A stretch of DNA of 64,000 bases. It comes from Cycas panzhihuaensis (Eukaryota; Cycadophyta). The stretch covers positions 146,079,741 through 146,143,740 of the forward strand of contig CM041465.1 in the NCBI GenBank assembly GCA_023213395.1, read 5' to 3'. Below are positions 34,290 to 48,487 of this stretch, in pieces (position 1 is the first letter of the stretch; each line of letters begins with the position of its first letter). The notes beneath the pieces are model-generated. The model searched no databases, was not told the origin of the DNA, and saw only the letters and a program-made list of their open reading frames with translations. A program made the position numbers and the translations under genes.

Positions 34290-35900
34290 GAATTCCTCAA
34301 ATTTATTTGTGCTAAGTGACTTAGTAAGACATATATAATTGCTCTTTTGTTAACCTATAGATGAGATCAATCTCACCACTTTGAACATGTTCTTTGATGA
34401 AGGGGTAGTGTTCCTTAATATGCTTGGTTCATGCTTAGAAAATAATATTTTTGGTTAATTTAAGGACAACTTGATTATTATAATACATCTTGGTGGGCTC
34501 TATTTTCCTAAGTCTTAACTTTTAGGAATCCTTTGAAGTAAGATAGTTTTACTAGTTTCTCCAGTTGCATCCTTGTACTTTACCTTTATGGAAAAAAGAG
34601 CAACATTAAATTACTTCTTATTTCTTTATGAAATTATGGATGACCTAACATTAAAATAGTACCTTGAAATTGACTTATGACTATCTTAGCAACTTGCCTA
34701 ATTAGAGCTTGTGAACTCCTCCAAGTTGAGAATTTTATTTTACACATTTTAAGGACCATACTATAAGGTTCCCTTTAAGTGTATAACCATTTACTTTGTA
34801 GTATTCTAGTGACTTTGTTTATGTGAGATATGAGTTTGGAATAAGTCCCAACTACATAAGTGATATCGGTTCTAGTTGTAGTCAAGTAGATGAGACTACA
34901 AACTAGTTATCTATATAATATAGTATTAATTGGTGCTTCTCCCTCACTCGTTGTCAATTTAATTTCCATATCCATAGGGGTGGATGAAGTATTATAATCT
35001 TAAATTATGAATCATTTGAGAACCTCCCAAGTATACTTAGCTTGAGAATAAAAAATGTTTACCAACTTTTACTAGATTTTAATATCTAGATAATAATATC
35101 TCCATTTGAGATTTAACATCTCAAAAATTTTCTTCAAATCCCCTTTGAGACTTTTTTTCATCTTAGTGTCGTGCATTATAATAATTAGGTAATCGATATA
35201 TAATGTCATAAGAGTTACATATTGATTTTGAACCTTAATATATAGGTTCGAATTCAATGATGATTTTTGAAATCCATATCTCTAACAGTGATTATCAAAT
35301 TTTGAGTACTAGGATTTGGGGTCTACTTATAGCTATGCAATACCTTTTTTAGGCAACACACTAAATGTTCATTTCTTTTCTTTAAATATACAAGTCATAG
35401 TTTTAACTAGACCTCTATTGATAAGTCCCCATTAAAAAGGCAATTTTGTCATCAAATTGGTAAATAGGCCACTTGCATTGTGATGTCAGGGCCAAAACAA
35501 TTTTGATGGTAATAATCTTGGCTTCTCGTATAAAAGTCTCCTAAAAATCTATGCCCTCTTTTTATTTGAATCCTTTAGCCACTAGTTTGGCCTTATACCT
35601 CTTCACTATCTCATATGCCTTGATCTTAGACTTGTAGACCCATTTGCATCTTATGACCTCTTTTTCTTTAGGCAATTCATTCAAGTTCTTAGTACCATTC
35701 TTTTCAATATGTTGAATTTCCCCATCCATGGAACACTTCTACTTTTCTTCCTGACTTAACTCCTCAAAAGTGGAAGGCTCATCAGAACTAAGCACATTGG
35801 CCATAAGTACATAGTTTACTTAGGGTGGAAGCCTCATCCTTGATTATTGCTTCCTATCATATTTAGGAAGTTATGTCTTAGTGACTATTTTTAGATAGCA
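34290..35900 (-). pseudogene. C4 reverse transcriptase remnant
   Basis: From about 35580 down: ETFTREAKIITIKIVLAL (about 35550-35495), the copia ETFSPV block; a degraded DVKTAFLNG block; and MTLYIDYLIIIMHDTKM (about 35210-35160), where YVDDL has become YIDYL. Then KGDLKKIFEMLNLK (35150-35110), the KMSDLG block. Below this the frame is lost. The open piece is 35072-35257. Confidence 0.78.
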
Positions 35901-35923
35901 TTTTAATAACCTTTTAGTTTCTA

Positions 35924-36215
35924 TTACTTTGGCTTCAAATCTTCATTAGTCAAAGTACTTTGCAATCCACATTGACTGGATAGTGGATTTAATGAGGTAG
36001 TAGGTAAATTTGAGGAGTAATTTAAAGCATTTGGTAGTTCTAAGATAACTTTACCCTTATCTATTTGAGGTTGAAATGTAGTTATGTCTAATTCTTTGTT
36101 ATCTTCTTCAAAGATGACATGTCTAGACACCTGTATTTTCTTGGTTTTTAGATCATATAATTTCTATGCTTTACTTGCATTATCATACCTAAGAAAAATA
36201 CACTTGCTGATCTTG
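35924..36215 (-). pseudogene. C4 integrase C-terminal fragment
   Basis: KCIFLRYDNASKA...KLYDLKTKKIQVSRHVIFEEDN (about 36210-36095) is the C-terminal domain of copia integrase (usual CIFLGY..SKAYRLYDP, SRDVIFDE). The linker to RT follows (35924-36130, Pro/Ser/Asn-rich). The integrase core and protease are absent. Confidence 0.8.
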
Positions 36216-36229
36216 CCATTCTTCTTGTG

Positions 36230-37000
36230 ATGGTTTGGTCATAGTATAAAGGGCCTTTTGCTTTTGAACTTGGTTGCATATGCCTCTAAAATTCTTCATC
36301 CTTATTTCTTTTGATCAACTATTTATGCTATGGTAGAATATTTTCTAATTCATTAAAGGTCATTTATCCAAGTTTGCTTGCCATGGTCAGATTGGTAGAA
36401 AAGTTCTCATAGTATTTAGGAATACTTTTTAAAGTGGTGGTGGCAAGATCTTTAGAAGTTATAAATTCACCCATTGTAGAGATCTAGTGCTTGGTTCTTT
36501 TTATATTTTGTACATAGTTTACTATGAGCTTGATGAGCTTTAGGTTATATAACAGACTTTTTAGTGAAAGAACACTTGCACCATTATTATGTTCATACAA
36601 TTCAATTATGGAACTTTATACTTCTGTGGGTGGTGTTGCATTTCAATTATCTTTACTAAAATTATCACTTACACTAAGATTGTGGAATGTTAATGTAATT
36701 CTACTCTTCAAGTTAAATTCTACTTATGCTAAAACATCAATTGGGTCTCTTGTAGCAGTGGCATTAACATAATCCCACTAGTCATTTATTATAATGAGAT
36801 TATTTACTAGGTGTTTCCAAGTAAGATAATTCTAAGATTTAAGAGCTTTTTAATTATGGCATTTAGCATGTTGGTAGTCATTTATGAAAGTTTGTTCTAC
36901 ATAGAATTTAGTGGGCAAGGTCAATTTGTAGGGTGTATTGTGGTTTCTATAGAAGTCTTAGGTCTGATAATACCTTGTTCTATCAACTGAGTTTTTTTCT
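36230..37000 (-). pseudogene. C4 gag remnant joined directly to integrase
   Basis: Readable: ELYEHNNGASVLSLKSLLYNLKL (about 36610-36540), FITSKDLATTTLKSIPKYYENF (about 36465-36400), TMASKLG, MTFNELENIL (about 36385-36330), then KRNKDEEFQRHMQPSSKAKG (about 36315-36245). These are the UBN2 gag blocks in order. The zinc knuckle, protease, GAG-pre-integrase and integrase core that should come next are missing. Confidence 0.78.
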
Positions 37001-38140
37001 TTAAAGGCAATAAATTTATAATTTAATCAAGTCTTTAATACTGCATAGATTGATATTTTTTATACTTGAAATCTTTTTATTTAGAATTTAAAAGAAAAAT
37101 AGTAGTGTCCTTTTTATAGAAACTAGAAAAGTGCTCAAAATAACTCAACAAGTTCAACCATGCTACATAAACACCATACATTAATTAGATAGTCTGATTT
37201 AAACAAAAAAGTTTATTCATTTTTGTGCTTTGCCTTTCTAGTGACTTCCCAGACTATGAGAAAACCATGTGACCACCTTCAATAAGAAGAAACTTAAAAT
37301 TACAACTAGGAAGTTCTTTTAAAAATAAAAAGTGATGATCTAAGGGGCTAGAAATAGGCTTAGCCCCTTTTCACTAGGTGACTATATGCTAAATTGTTAG
37401 GGGTTATCTAGTGGAATTTAAATGAACATTCAAATAAGTTTGATTAAATCAAACTTTATAATATTTCTTTTTTTTTTAAACATAATATTTACTTATATAA
37501 TTCCAAAATTTTTAAATTGATCATGTGATTCTATGATGTGATATGCCTCTTCCATTTATGTCTTGAATATGCATCTACTTTGCTTTCATTGTGGGGTATA
37601 TTTGTGTGTTAGCTCTCTTCATCTAGCTCCTCTCCTCCTTAATAACTACCCCACCATGGGTGTTATCCTTTGTCAAAAACCTTGCTTGTCACCTCTTCTC
37701 CATTTAAATGCATGGTCATGTTATAGGCTCATCTATGCTCCATCGTAGGCCCTACTATAAGCTTGCTTCCTCTTCCATTAAATGGCTAAGCACACACAAA
37801 CACTTCACTTTTAGATGCCTTTATCACACATTATGTCTTCACCTACTTTTACCCTAACATAGGGCTTCCTCCCTTCTAGAAGACATCTTGGCAATGAAAT
37901 CATATGGTTTGCTTCTTATCTTTTGAGTATTGTCTTATTATCAACTCTTTTTTATGGTTTGAATTTGAAATGCAAAGAATAAGCATGATTTTTGCATCTC
38001 TTTCTCTATATGTGGGTGTCACATTTCTCTAGAAATAGATCAGTTGTGAAATAAATAGATAATAATAGCTTAGATCATTTTTTGTTTGCAAAGATCTTCA
38101 CCAAGTGAGAGAGAACAATAAAGAAACTAGAATCAAGTAA
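37001..38140. other. C4 leader
   Basis: No coding region recognised; AT-rich with CT-rich patches. Confidence 0.5.
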
Positions 38141-38152
38141 GCTTTGATACCA
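38141..38152 (-). promoter_or_regulatory. C4 primer binding site
   Basis: GCTTTGATACCA reads TGGTATCAAAGC on the minus strand, one change from the initiator-Met match; two bases from the LTR start. Confidence 0.85.
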
Positions 38153-38154
38153 AG

Positions 38155-38500
38155 TGTTAGTAAAGAACCAACATAAATATATGGAGAAGTATTTACAAAA
38201 TAGGAAAATCATAATTGAATATGGATAACAAAATTAATCTACTTACCAAGATAATCTCACTACTTACAAAACATCAATAATCTACAATGAGGGCACATAA
38301 GACTTTCAAATAAGTTAAGTGAACTCTTACATGGGTGACAAGTGTTGAACATGTATACATCCTACTGATGTATGATAAATATCCAACATGCACACAAATA
38401 GGGAATGGGTTCATGACCCTTAACTTAAGTCATAGTGTAAAGTTACAATGTCTAGCAGATGGTGCAACATAATACAAGTGAATCGACATTAAGTCTAACA
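38155..38500 (-). repeat. C4 5' LTR
   Basis: 346 bp from TGTTAGTAAAG to AAGTCTAACA. Unusually, its outer side continues with CCCCCCTTTT (38501-38510), which looks like another polypurine tract. Confidence 0.82.
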
Positions 38501-38510
38501 CCCCCCTTTT

Positions 38511-40625
<2,115 letters not shown>

Positions 40626-40894
40626 TGTTATATGTGCTGCTTAGTCAGCCAATTGTAATTCTCAAGATATTGATGGTATACTTATAAATAGAGCCTTGTA
40701 CTATTGCTTTATACATTTCATTGAAGGTTTTGTGGAAGATTTACCAAAATTGAGCCCCATACAGTGATAGATTCACCTATGCTCTTTGTTCTACTATTGT
40801 TCTTACATATTTTGCTTACTTCCTGCATTATTTAGTTAGTATAGCTTGTTTCTTAACCAGATGCACATGATTTATTAATCTTGAAGTATTTTCA
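40626..40894 (+). repeat. C5 5' LTR (start uncertain)
   Basis: Placed between the first TGTTATATG and the last TTTTCA before the primer site. Contains a good TATA box, TTATAAATAG (40682-40691). The LTR may start further left. Confidence 0.55.
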
Positions 40895-40896
40895 CT

Positions 40897-40908
40897 TGGT
40901 ATCAGAGC
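40897..40908 (+). promoter_or_regulatory. C5 primer binding site, perfect
   Basis: TGGTATCAGAGC, an exact 12-base match to the initiator Met tRNA complement used by plant copia elements, two bases after the LTR end. Confidence 0.95.
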
Positions 40909-41057
40909 TATTTGTGCTTTGATTTTGAGTTATATTTGAGAAATATTGACAAATGGAGGCATGTTCCTTCATAACAACACCATATTTACTCTTATTTCTT
41001 TACTTTTTTCTTAAAAAATAGTGTAATCTGCAGTGTTTATATGAAGTGCATATACAT

Positions 41058-41094
<37 letters not shown>

Positions 41095-42891
41095 TAGATA
41101 TAGATATTTTCCAACATGAATCAATCTCTTATAGTAGATTCCAAACTTGTGTACAAACATACAAGGTCTACTTTTAGTTTGTTGAGAAAAAATAGAGAAA
41201 AAAGCCCATTTCTACATCATTCCAACCCCAGATCTTGCCATATCTCTCTTTTGAAGCCATGTCTCTCTCTCTAGTATCCATATAACCTTGTTCTTTGGCT
41301 ATTATAATCTATTCAGACATATTTTAGGATGCTTCAAGCTCTTTTTTACTTAGTTTAGCTCTCTTATCCCCTACACTTTTCATAACTCATTTCTTCTCAT
41401 ACGGAGCTCGTTTCTCACAAAATCTAAGTTGATTGGGTCCCTTTACTTCTACGTCCCCACCTATACAATTTTATAGTATTTAGTGATCGTTTCATCCTTT
41501 GTTTTGGCTTTCACACCCTCCATAGGTCACACAAAATTATGCGTAGCCACAGGAGCCTTCACGGCTCAAAAATTCATGAAAATTTTCATTTTTCTTCATT
41601 ATCTTTTAACTTTAATCACTTAAATCAAGGTGTATTTGATTTTGTCTTGAAATTCAATGGTTTAGCTCTTTAGTTGGTTGCATTCAATCATCATATGACC
41701 CTCTTTTTGGCTTAAAGGGAAAACTCCAAAGGAGATTTAACTACATTTGATCTTTTTTACATATTCATAAGTCCCCTAGTAGAATCAACGGGTGGTCACA
41801 TGCTGTTTGTAGGTAACTAAGGGCTACTTTTACAAGGGGCTTAAGCCCATCCTCTTTCAGATTTTATTATAAAAAGGTACCTATATTATTTTGACTTTAT
41901 CTAAGCAACTATAAGTCTGTTTTGTAAACTGTGTGGACCATTAGAAAGTAGATTTAGAGATCTATAGAATTAAGCCTAATTTGGAGCCAATTTGTCAAAG
42001 TTATAAGCCATCAAAGTGGACCTTAGTATTTGAGCATATTTGAGCCTTTTTCTTAAATTTTAAAGGATTATTTTAGTTTTTTAAAGTTCTTTTACTACTT
42101 TAGATTGTAGTTTATCTTCGATTAACTGTGTAATTCTATTTTTTAAGGCTAACAAGTGCATGGTGTTGGTTTTGTGTAGGTGTTACTCTTAGAAGGTTGA
42201 TATGATTCTTTATTAGGCTTGACCTATTAAAGAGCACTCTAAACCCATCCTTATCTTTTTATTTCCTTTACTTTCAACTTTGTTTTAGTTATTTTGCTTA
42301 AAAAGGACCTTGTGCTTATAAAAAACTCACCATAAAATCAATCTTTTCATATTAGAAAGATAATTATCTAATTGAATCTCCTATTTCCAGCCTTGCAAGG
42401 GAAACAATTAGGACCCTTAAAGTTACCACCTCACACATGCCACTGGTGTACTCTAATTTGTTAAGGAAACCATTAGCTATAAGGTTAATAGGTGGTAAGT
42501 TGATATTTTAATCTTTCTTATTGGAGCTTGGAGACTAAGCTAGACTTAAAGGGGGTGAGTGCATTGGTTAGATAAGTTCTCACTGCTAGATCTATCACTA
42601 GGTATAAATCTGGCAGAGGTAGAATAGTAAATTAGGAGGGTTGTAAACCTTCTTTATAACCTACATACTAAGGTATATTGAGATTCTAAATTTATATATT
42701 GATATATCAAGTCCCTAGTTTATCACTTGTGGGTAGACATCACTAGACAAGATAGTGACTAAAAGATTTCTTAGAGACCCTTTAGACTTATAACTCTAGT
42801 TTAGTAGCCTATTAGGTAGATTAGTTCATAAGGATAAAACCCTAAAAACATAAAATAAAATAAAAATCTTAGAAAAGGAATAGCATCATAA
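40909..42891. other. C5 leader with (CA)n
   Basis: About 2 kb, no coding region recognised; a (CA)n tract at 41059-41090. CT-rich from about 41220 to 41530. Confidence 0.55.
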
Positions 42892-44200
42892 ATGCTACTC
42901 TCCAACATAATTAAATTAAATGGCATTAACAACTTTATACCATGGAAAAACCAAGTTAAAAACTTCCTTATAACGAATGACTTTTGGGCATATATAAATA
43001 AAGACATATCCCTACCTATGCCAATAAAAGATCTTAATGATCCTACCATTAGAATTTCTCCAGATCCTATAGCCTTAACTAACTTTAAAGCTAAGGATAA
43101 TGTTACCCTATCCTTCCTCCACTTGATTGTTGAATACCAAGTCAACTAAAATATTGAAACTGCCCAAACATCTCATGGGGCATGGACTATACTTTATTTC
43201 CTCTATGACAGAAAAGATGAATCTAGATCCCTAACCCTCAAAGTTTGCCTATTTGTAATGCCTTTTGTTGGTAATGTTATAAACCACTTGACCGAGGTTT
43301 AAACCATTAGAAACTAACTTATAATCCTTGGTGAGCCACCTTTAGACCATGATTTAATCTCTAGCATCATAAACATCTTACCTATAGAATATAACTCCTT
43401 CATCTCCAAACTATATAATAATTATTCTAAAATGGACTTCATAACCTTTGGGAGGATCTTGTTATGAGAAGAGAACATATTCAATCGACTTGGGATGACA
43501 TCCACATCTAACTCACCCCCTGTATTTATAACCAATAATTCAAAAAAGGATAAGACTATTGATAGAGTAGCTCAATGACTTAATTAGCACCAAGATCTAA
43601 CTCAACATTTAGACTCTCTCACAATATCTCAAGAGCTATATTAATATCCAAATCAATAGTAATAATAAATAATTGGCACCTCCTCCTCTTATCTAAGTCA
43701 ATAACCTCCACTATCTTAACACCAACCACAGGCATGATCTCAAAAGAACTAGTAGAGTAGACTAAATATCGTCTATCTTTACTATGATAAAATTAGACAC
43801 CTAACTATTAAATATGGGAGACAACAAACTGATTTGTAACTCTTATAAAATAAAGAGAGTTAATCATATGGGCTTAGCTTCTAATAAGATACCTCTTATT
43901 ATCAACAACCAACCCTAATTTACCAATAAAGAGCACCTTTATATCGATAAGGAGGTCCAAGCTACACTCAATAGAGATAAGACTATCAATAAGGAAAACT
44001 ATATCCTCCACAAGGAGCCACTTTCCCACAATAAGAAAACCCTATTTTACAATAAGGAGGCCCTTATTTCCAACAAGGTGGCCCTATTCAACAAGAAGGA
44101 GGCCTTTACTATCCATAAGGAGAGCCGTCATTTCAACCATAAGGCCAATTCTACCAATACAATTAGAATCATAAATCCACATAAGGCTAAAGACTATAGA
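42892..44200 (+). pseudogene. C5 gag remnant with QGGP-type repeat tail
   Basis: Opens with IIKLNGINNFIPWKNQVKNFL (LxGxNYxxWK pattern of copia gags), open for 85 codons to 43149. It continues after stops with HGAWTILYFLYDRKDESR, IINILPIEYNSFISKLY (about 43365-43420, the LPxxYxxF block). From about 43930 to 44170 the DNA repeats AATAAGGAGGCC/CAACAAGGTGGCC units, which in the original frame would give Gln-Gly-Gly-Pro-Tyr-like repeats in place of a zinc knuckle. Frameshifts separate the parts. Confidence 0.78.
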
Positions 44201-44329
44201 ATATATAATAGTTCCTCAATATAAATCAAATAAACTAACAAAATAATCAACAATAAGAAGGTAATATGTGAGACAATTAAGATACCTCCTCCTATAACCT
44301 ATTCTTTATAGCTCTTTCTTCTTAACTTG

Positions 44330-44720
44330 ATGAGAATACTTGGCTCCTTGACTTAGGTACAACAAGACACATGATTAATTTAGAAAAGATGTTGGAAGAG
44401 ACTCACACTATCAATACTTAAACTATTATATTTGGAAATAATTTGACTTATGATATGGCCAAAATTAGTAAGGCTCCAATAGTATTAAAGGACTCCAACA
44501 TTAGGCATCACATCAAGAATGTATTCCTTGAACCTAAAATGAAGATGAACTTGTTCTCCATCAACCAAATAGACAAGCAGAATTTAGATGTCCTCTTTAG
44601 CCAAGGTATTTCTAAAATTACAAATCATGAAACAGGTAAACTAATAGCCATAGGATATAAAGATGGTGGCTTATATAGGCTAGATGGTATCCCCCTTTCT
44701 ACTACTCCATAAAATAAATC
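44330..44720 (+). pseudogene. C5 protease remnant
   Basis: WLLDLGTTRHMI (about 44340-44378) is the copia protease site with DSGA changed to DLGT. The open piece 44443-44712 continues with IRHHIKNVFLEPKMKMNLFSI, the conserved LxxVLxxPxxxxNLxS block, and KDGGLYRLDG. Confidence 0.82.
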
Positions 44721-44859
44721 CTGCTCAATGGCCAACATAACTCAACTTGATAAGGGGAAGGATGTAATTATTGAAGAGTCTCCTTGTATTTAGGAACCAA
44801 GTGAATGCTTATATTCAAAGGATATTATCACCTCAAACAACACCAAGGACTATTTGTAA

Positions 44860-45780
44860 TATTAATGTCTTAGTCATTTAAATATGTAAAGCTTGAACTT
44901 TATGTCTAGGCTCTAAATAGTACATGATTTACCAAAAATTAAGAGATACACTAGTATATATGAGGCATGTCTCAAGAGAAAGTAGTAAAGAGAAAAATTC
45001 CCTTCTAAGAATGCATGGAGAGTTTCACAACCATTAGAGTTAGTCCACTTAGATATTTGTGGGCCCATGTCAACTCAATCACTTAATGGGAGCATGTATT
45101 TTATCACCTTCATAGATGACTTCATAAGAAAAGTGTGGGTCCACTTCTTGAGAAATAAGTACCAAGCCTTAGACAAATTCAAAGAGTTCAAAACTGCTAT
45201 AGAAAATAAAAGTGGTATGAGAATCAAGACCCTTAGATCAGACAATGGTGGTGAGTATATCTCAAATTAGTTTAATAACTTTTGCAAGGAACATGGTGTC
45301 TAATGCCAATTCTCAGCATCTCGCATACCATAATAAAACGATGTAGTTGAAGGGATGAATTAGACATTGGTGAATAAAGGGAAAGTGATGCTTAGTATTA
45401 CAAATCTTGTCACTAGAATTTGGGCTAATGCCATAACCACAACTGCTTATCTAACCAACATAAGTCCCATAGTTGCGATTAGGAATATTACTCTTGAAGA
45501 AGCTTGGTTAGGTTAGAAACCAATGACAACACACTTGAAGATCTTTGGATGCACGATGTATAAACTTATTCCAAATGACAATAGAAAGAAGCTTGATGAT
45601 AAGAGCTTGAAATGTATCTTCTTAAGCTATGCACCTAGCTGCAAATCCTACAAAGTATTTGACACATTTGGGAACCAAGTTTACACCACATATGATGTAA
45701 TATTTACTGAAGTTATATATGACTTGCATCTACCTCAACCTTGGTTTATAGTTGTAGATGAAGTTGGTGCATATTAAGTG
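44860..45780 (+). pseudogene. C5 integrase remnant
   Basis: Core blocks: LVHLDICGPMSTQSLNGSMYFITFIDDF (45037-45122), KVWVHFLRNKYQALDKFKEFK, LRSDNGGEYISN (45232-45267, intact), then VVEGMN-TLV with the Glu. C-terminal part HLKIFGCTMYKLIPNDNRKKLDDKSLKCIFLSYAPSCKSYKVF lies at 45530-45660. The first two catalytic Asp residues are present. Stops near 45268, 45300-45360 and 45513. Confidence 0.88.
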
Positions 45781-46130
45781 ATTCTTAGATAAATTTTAGA
45801 GCCCCAATACTAGCCTCCTCCTACACTTTAAGTCCTTTATCAATTCTAGTAGCATCTACTTCAACAACTCAAGCAAGCAGCACAATGTTACCACTAATTT
45901 CAGTTGATAACCTTCAAGTGGAAGCCACTAATATTCAACCACCACCCAAGTGGGTTCAATAACTATTAAAGGATGCTCCTCCTCCTCCCATAGCTACCAA
46001 AAGGCCTTAAAAAAATGAGACACTCTATAAATTTTACCTTAATGGTATGTATCTTTGAAACACTTAAGCCTTCCATATTTGAGGAGGTAGTGAAAGACCA
46101 AATATAGAAAGTAGCTATGGATGAAGAGAT
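45781..46130 (+). pseudogene. C5 integrase-RT linker and first RT residues
   Basis: A Pro/Ser/Thr-rich linker, then FEEVVKDQIWKVAMDEE (about 46078-46128), the FxEAxxxxxWxxAMxEE block that opens copia RT. It stops at the C6 LTR; GAGAT (46126-46130) should be the left target duplication. Confidence 0.8.
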
Positions 46131-46711
46131 TATTAGGTATATGAAAATAATATATAGGGAAGCTAAAATTTTAACCTATTTTCAGTATGGTTTTTCCCAC
46201 CACTTTCCTTAGGGGATCTAAGGGGGGTATCAACCCCCTTTGGCAGAGGGGGTGTAGGGGTGGTAACCCTCAAAGCAAAATTTTAGGATTCAAAACCTAT
46301 CAAATAGTAAAGAGGATTAAGGTTGTTCACAAAAAAAGCCCTAGATTTGATGATTGAGATTTTATATGCTTTTATGACACTTTATGTAACTCAAATTGGG
46401 TAATTCTTTTTACTGATAGTTATTCTTACTATTGCTATAAGAACTCTGTGGTGGTTATAGTACATATTTTTATTCTTAATCAATAAAGCTTGATACCTTT
46501 CTTATGTGGATATTTCCCTAGCACCTTGTTAGGGTTTTACCACATTAAATCTGGTGTACTTAGTAATGCTTATACTTTCTTTTGTGTATGTGTTGAATGA
46601 TTTCTAGTTTATGTATTTGAATTTGATTATAGTTTTAAATCTTATTTTTGTTACAAAATAGAATAGATCTTAGTGGTAGATTTGGTTATTTAGAAGTAGG
46701 TTTTCTCAACA
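46131..46711 (+). repeat. C6 5' LTR
   Basis: 581 bp, starts TATTAGGTAT (TG mutated; the 3' copy has TGTTGGGTAT) and ends TTTTCTCAACA. It has a G-rich core with palindromic C-runs at 46209-46270, a polyadenylation-type AATAAA (46482-46487), and shares CTAAAATTTT and CAAAACCTATCAAATAGTAAAGAG with 63682-64000. Confidence 0.92.
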
Positions 46712-46713
46712 AG

Positions 46714-46725
46714 TGGTATCAGAGC
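46714..46725 (+). promoter_or_regulatory. C6 primer binding site, perfect
   Basis: TGGTATCAGAGC, two bases after the LTR end. Confidence 0.95.
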
Positions 46726-46783
46726 TACTTATATTTTACAACAAGTATGTAATATGTTTTGGTATTGGTTCTTTGTATATCAA

Positions 46784-47620
46784 ATGGCGAGAGTAACAAA
46801 TGAAAAGTTTGAGGTGGAGAAGTTTAATGGGAAAATCATCTTCAAGTTGTGTAAGCTCAAAGCATATGATGTTATGATATAATAGAGATTGTATAAAACC
46901 TTGGAAAATAAGTTAAAGAAACCCTTAAGAATGAATGATGATGAATGGGAGGATTTGGACAAAAGAGTTCTTAACACAATACTTTTATACTTGGTAGATA
47001 AAGTGTTTTTTAAATATAGTAGAGGAAAAATTAGTAGTAGGATTATAGACCAAGTTAGAAGGCCTGTATATGACAAAGTGTGCGACTAATATAATTTACT
47101 TGAAGAGGTAACTATATTCATTATAAATGAAGGAAGGTACTAAAATTCTTGACCATTTAAATATTTTTAATTCTCTTATATATCAACTGATTAGCATTGA
47201 TATAAAGATAGAGAATAAAGATAAGGTAGTAACCTTTTTATGATCATTACCTAAGTCTTAGAATAACATTGTCACCTCTATTAGCTTCAGTACTATTGAT
47301 GAGCTAGATTATGACTCTGTTGTGAGTACCTTGTTGATTGAAGAGGTGAGGAGGAAATCTAGTTTAGAAACCTCCACACCAGAAGCCATACTAACAAGGG
47401 GTAGATCCATTGAAAGAGAATAAAGTTCTAGAAATATATTAAGATTGAAGTCAAAAGGCAAGAAGGATAAGGTAAAATATTGGCATTGCAATAAGACATG
47501 ACACCTTAAGAAGGATTGTTAGAATAGGAGTGAGTTATAGAAGAAGGAAGACTCTACTAAGGAAGTAAATCAAGTATAATCAAGTCAAGGTATAGATGAT
47601 GAAGTCTTAGTTACATGCAA
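46784..47620 (+). pseudogene. C6 gag remnant
   Basis: ATG at 46784: MARVTNEKFEVEKFNGKIIF, then KLKAYDVMI, stops, RLYKTLENKLKKPLRMNDDEWEDLDKRVLNTILLYLVDKVFF (46889-47010). This is the Tnt1-type gag start (KFNGxNxFxLWKxKMxxxLxQQGLxxAL; DxxWxxLDExAxSxIxLxLAD). The zinc knuckle near 47473-47510 reads KYWHCNKT, stop, HLKKDC, with the first Cys lost and Gly changed to a stop. Confidence 0.88.
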
Positions 47621-47639
47621 TGTTTCTCATTATCATCAT

Positions 47640-48170
47640 GATTGACTATTAGATTCAGGTGCTTCTCACCACATACATCCATACATGAGTTGGGTTTCTT
47701 TATACCAACCTCTTGATAATAGTGATGTTCTTATGGAAAATGATATTTCTTATAAAACTATTAGGATCAGTAGCATCAGGATCAAGATGTTCTATGTTAT
47801 AGTGAGAACCTTGATAGAAGTAAGACATATGACAAAACTTAAAAGAAACTTGATTTATTTGGTTGAATTAGATTCTAGTGGCTATAAGTATACATGTCAT
47901 AGAGGAATTATGAAGGTGTTAAATGGTGTCTTAGTTGTAATGAAGACTTTGACGAAAGGAAACCTTTATACTCTATTGGGAAGTACAAAAATAAGTCAAG
48001 CAACTATAGTATCAAGATAACAGAAGATCCTACTCAATTATGACATCAAAGGTTAGGGCACATGAGTGAGAAAGAACTAAAAGAGATGATGAATCGTAAG
48101 TTACTTCCTGACTTGAAGCTTTTAGATTTAATATTTTATAAACATTATATATTTGAAAAATAATGTAGAA
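47640..48170 (+). pseudogene. C6 protease and GAG-pre-integrase remnant
   Basis: LLDSGASHHIHPYMSWV (47648-47698): the catalytic DSGA and the following HH are intact, the best-kept protease site in the window. Later LKRNLIYLVELDSSGYKY (47840-47893; usual LxxNLISLGxLDxxGY) and GTLYTLLGST. HQRLGHMSEKELKEMMNRKLLPDLKL (about 48043-48122) is the GAG-pre-integrase zinc-binding start. 47685-48020 is open for 111 codons. Confidence 0.88.
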
Positions 48171-48199
48171 TCATATTTAAAGTAGGGAGTTACACAATT

Positions 48200-48487
48200 A
48201 AAGGTATTTTGGATTATGCCTATTTAGATATATAGGGACCTTCCCCTACAATATCTTATGCAGGGTCATTATATTTTGTTACATTCATAGATGATTACTT
48301 AAGAAAGGTGTGGGTTTATTTTTTGGAAAGAAAGTCTAAAGTATTTAGTGCATTTAAGCAATTTAAAGCTTTGGTTGAAAATAGCACAAGCAGTTTAGTC
48401 AAGTGCTTATGAATAGATAATAGAGGCGAGTTCACTTCTTTAGAGTTTAAAAACTATTACAGAGAATTAGGGATTGAAATAAAAGAG
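48200..48487 (+). pseudogene. C6 integrase, N-terminal half (left of C7)
   Basis: YLDI, stop, GPSPTISYAGSLYFVTFIDDYLRKVWVYFLERK (48225-48330), then AFKQFKALVENSTSSLVKCL, DNRGEFTSLEFKNYYRELGIEIK (48415-48485). The core is cut by C7 between the second catalytic Asp and the Glu. Confidence 0.88.

Larger units (their letters stand above)
34104..38500 (-). mobile_element. C4: internally deleted Ty1/copia element
   Basis: Related sequences at 34104-34242 and 38155-38500 share AACATGCACA.AAA..GGGAA(A/T)GGGTTCATGAC and TGTCTAGCA(C/G)ATGGTG; the left copy lacks about 200 bp. A primer site (38141-38152) marks the right one as the minus-strand 5' LTR. Between them gag is fused to the integrase C-terminus, then RT. 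Total about 4.4 kb. No target duplication can be tested because the left LTR is cut. Confidence 0.8.
40626..46130 (+). mobile_element. C5: 5' part of a Ty1/copia element, cut by C6
   Basis: Primer site, long leader, gag, protease, integrase and the first RT residues in order on the plus strand; then C6 begins at 46131. The rest of C5 must lie right of the window. Its LTR partner is not present, so the left end is a guess. Confidence 0.85.

Noticed and set aside
43880-44170. Repeated AATAAGGAGG units as a CRISPR-like array
   Set aside because: Unit spacing is irregular, there are no unique spacers, and they sit in the gag frame of a plant retrotransposon.
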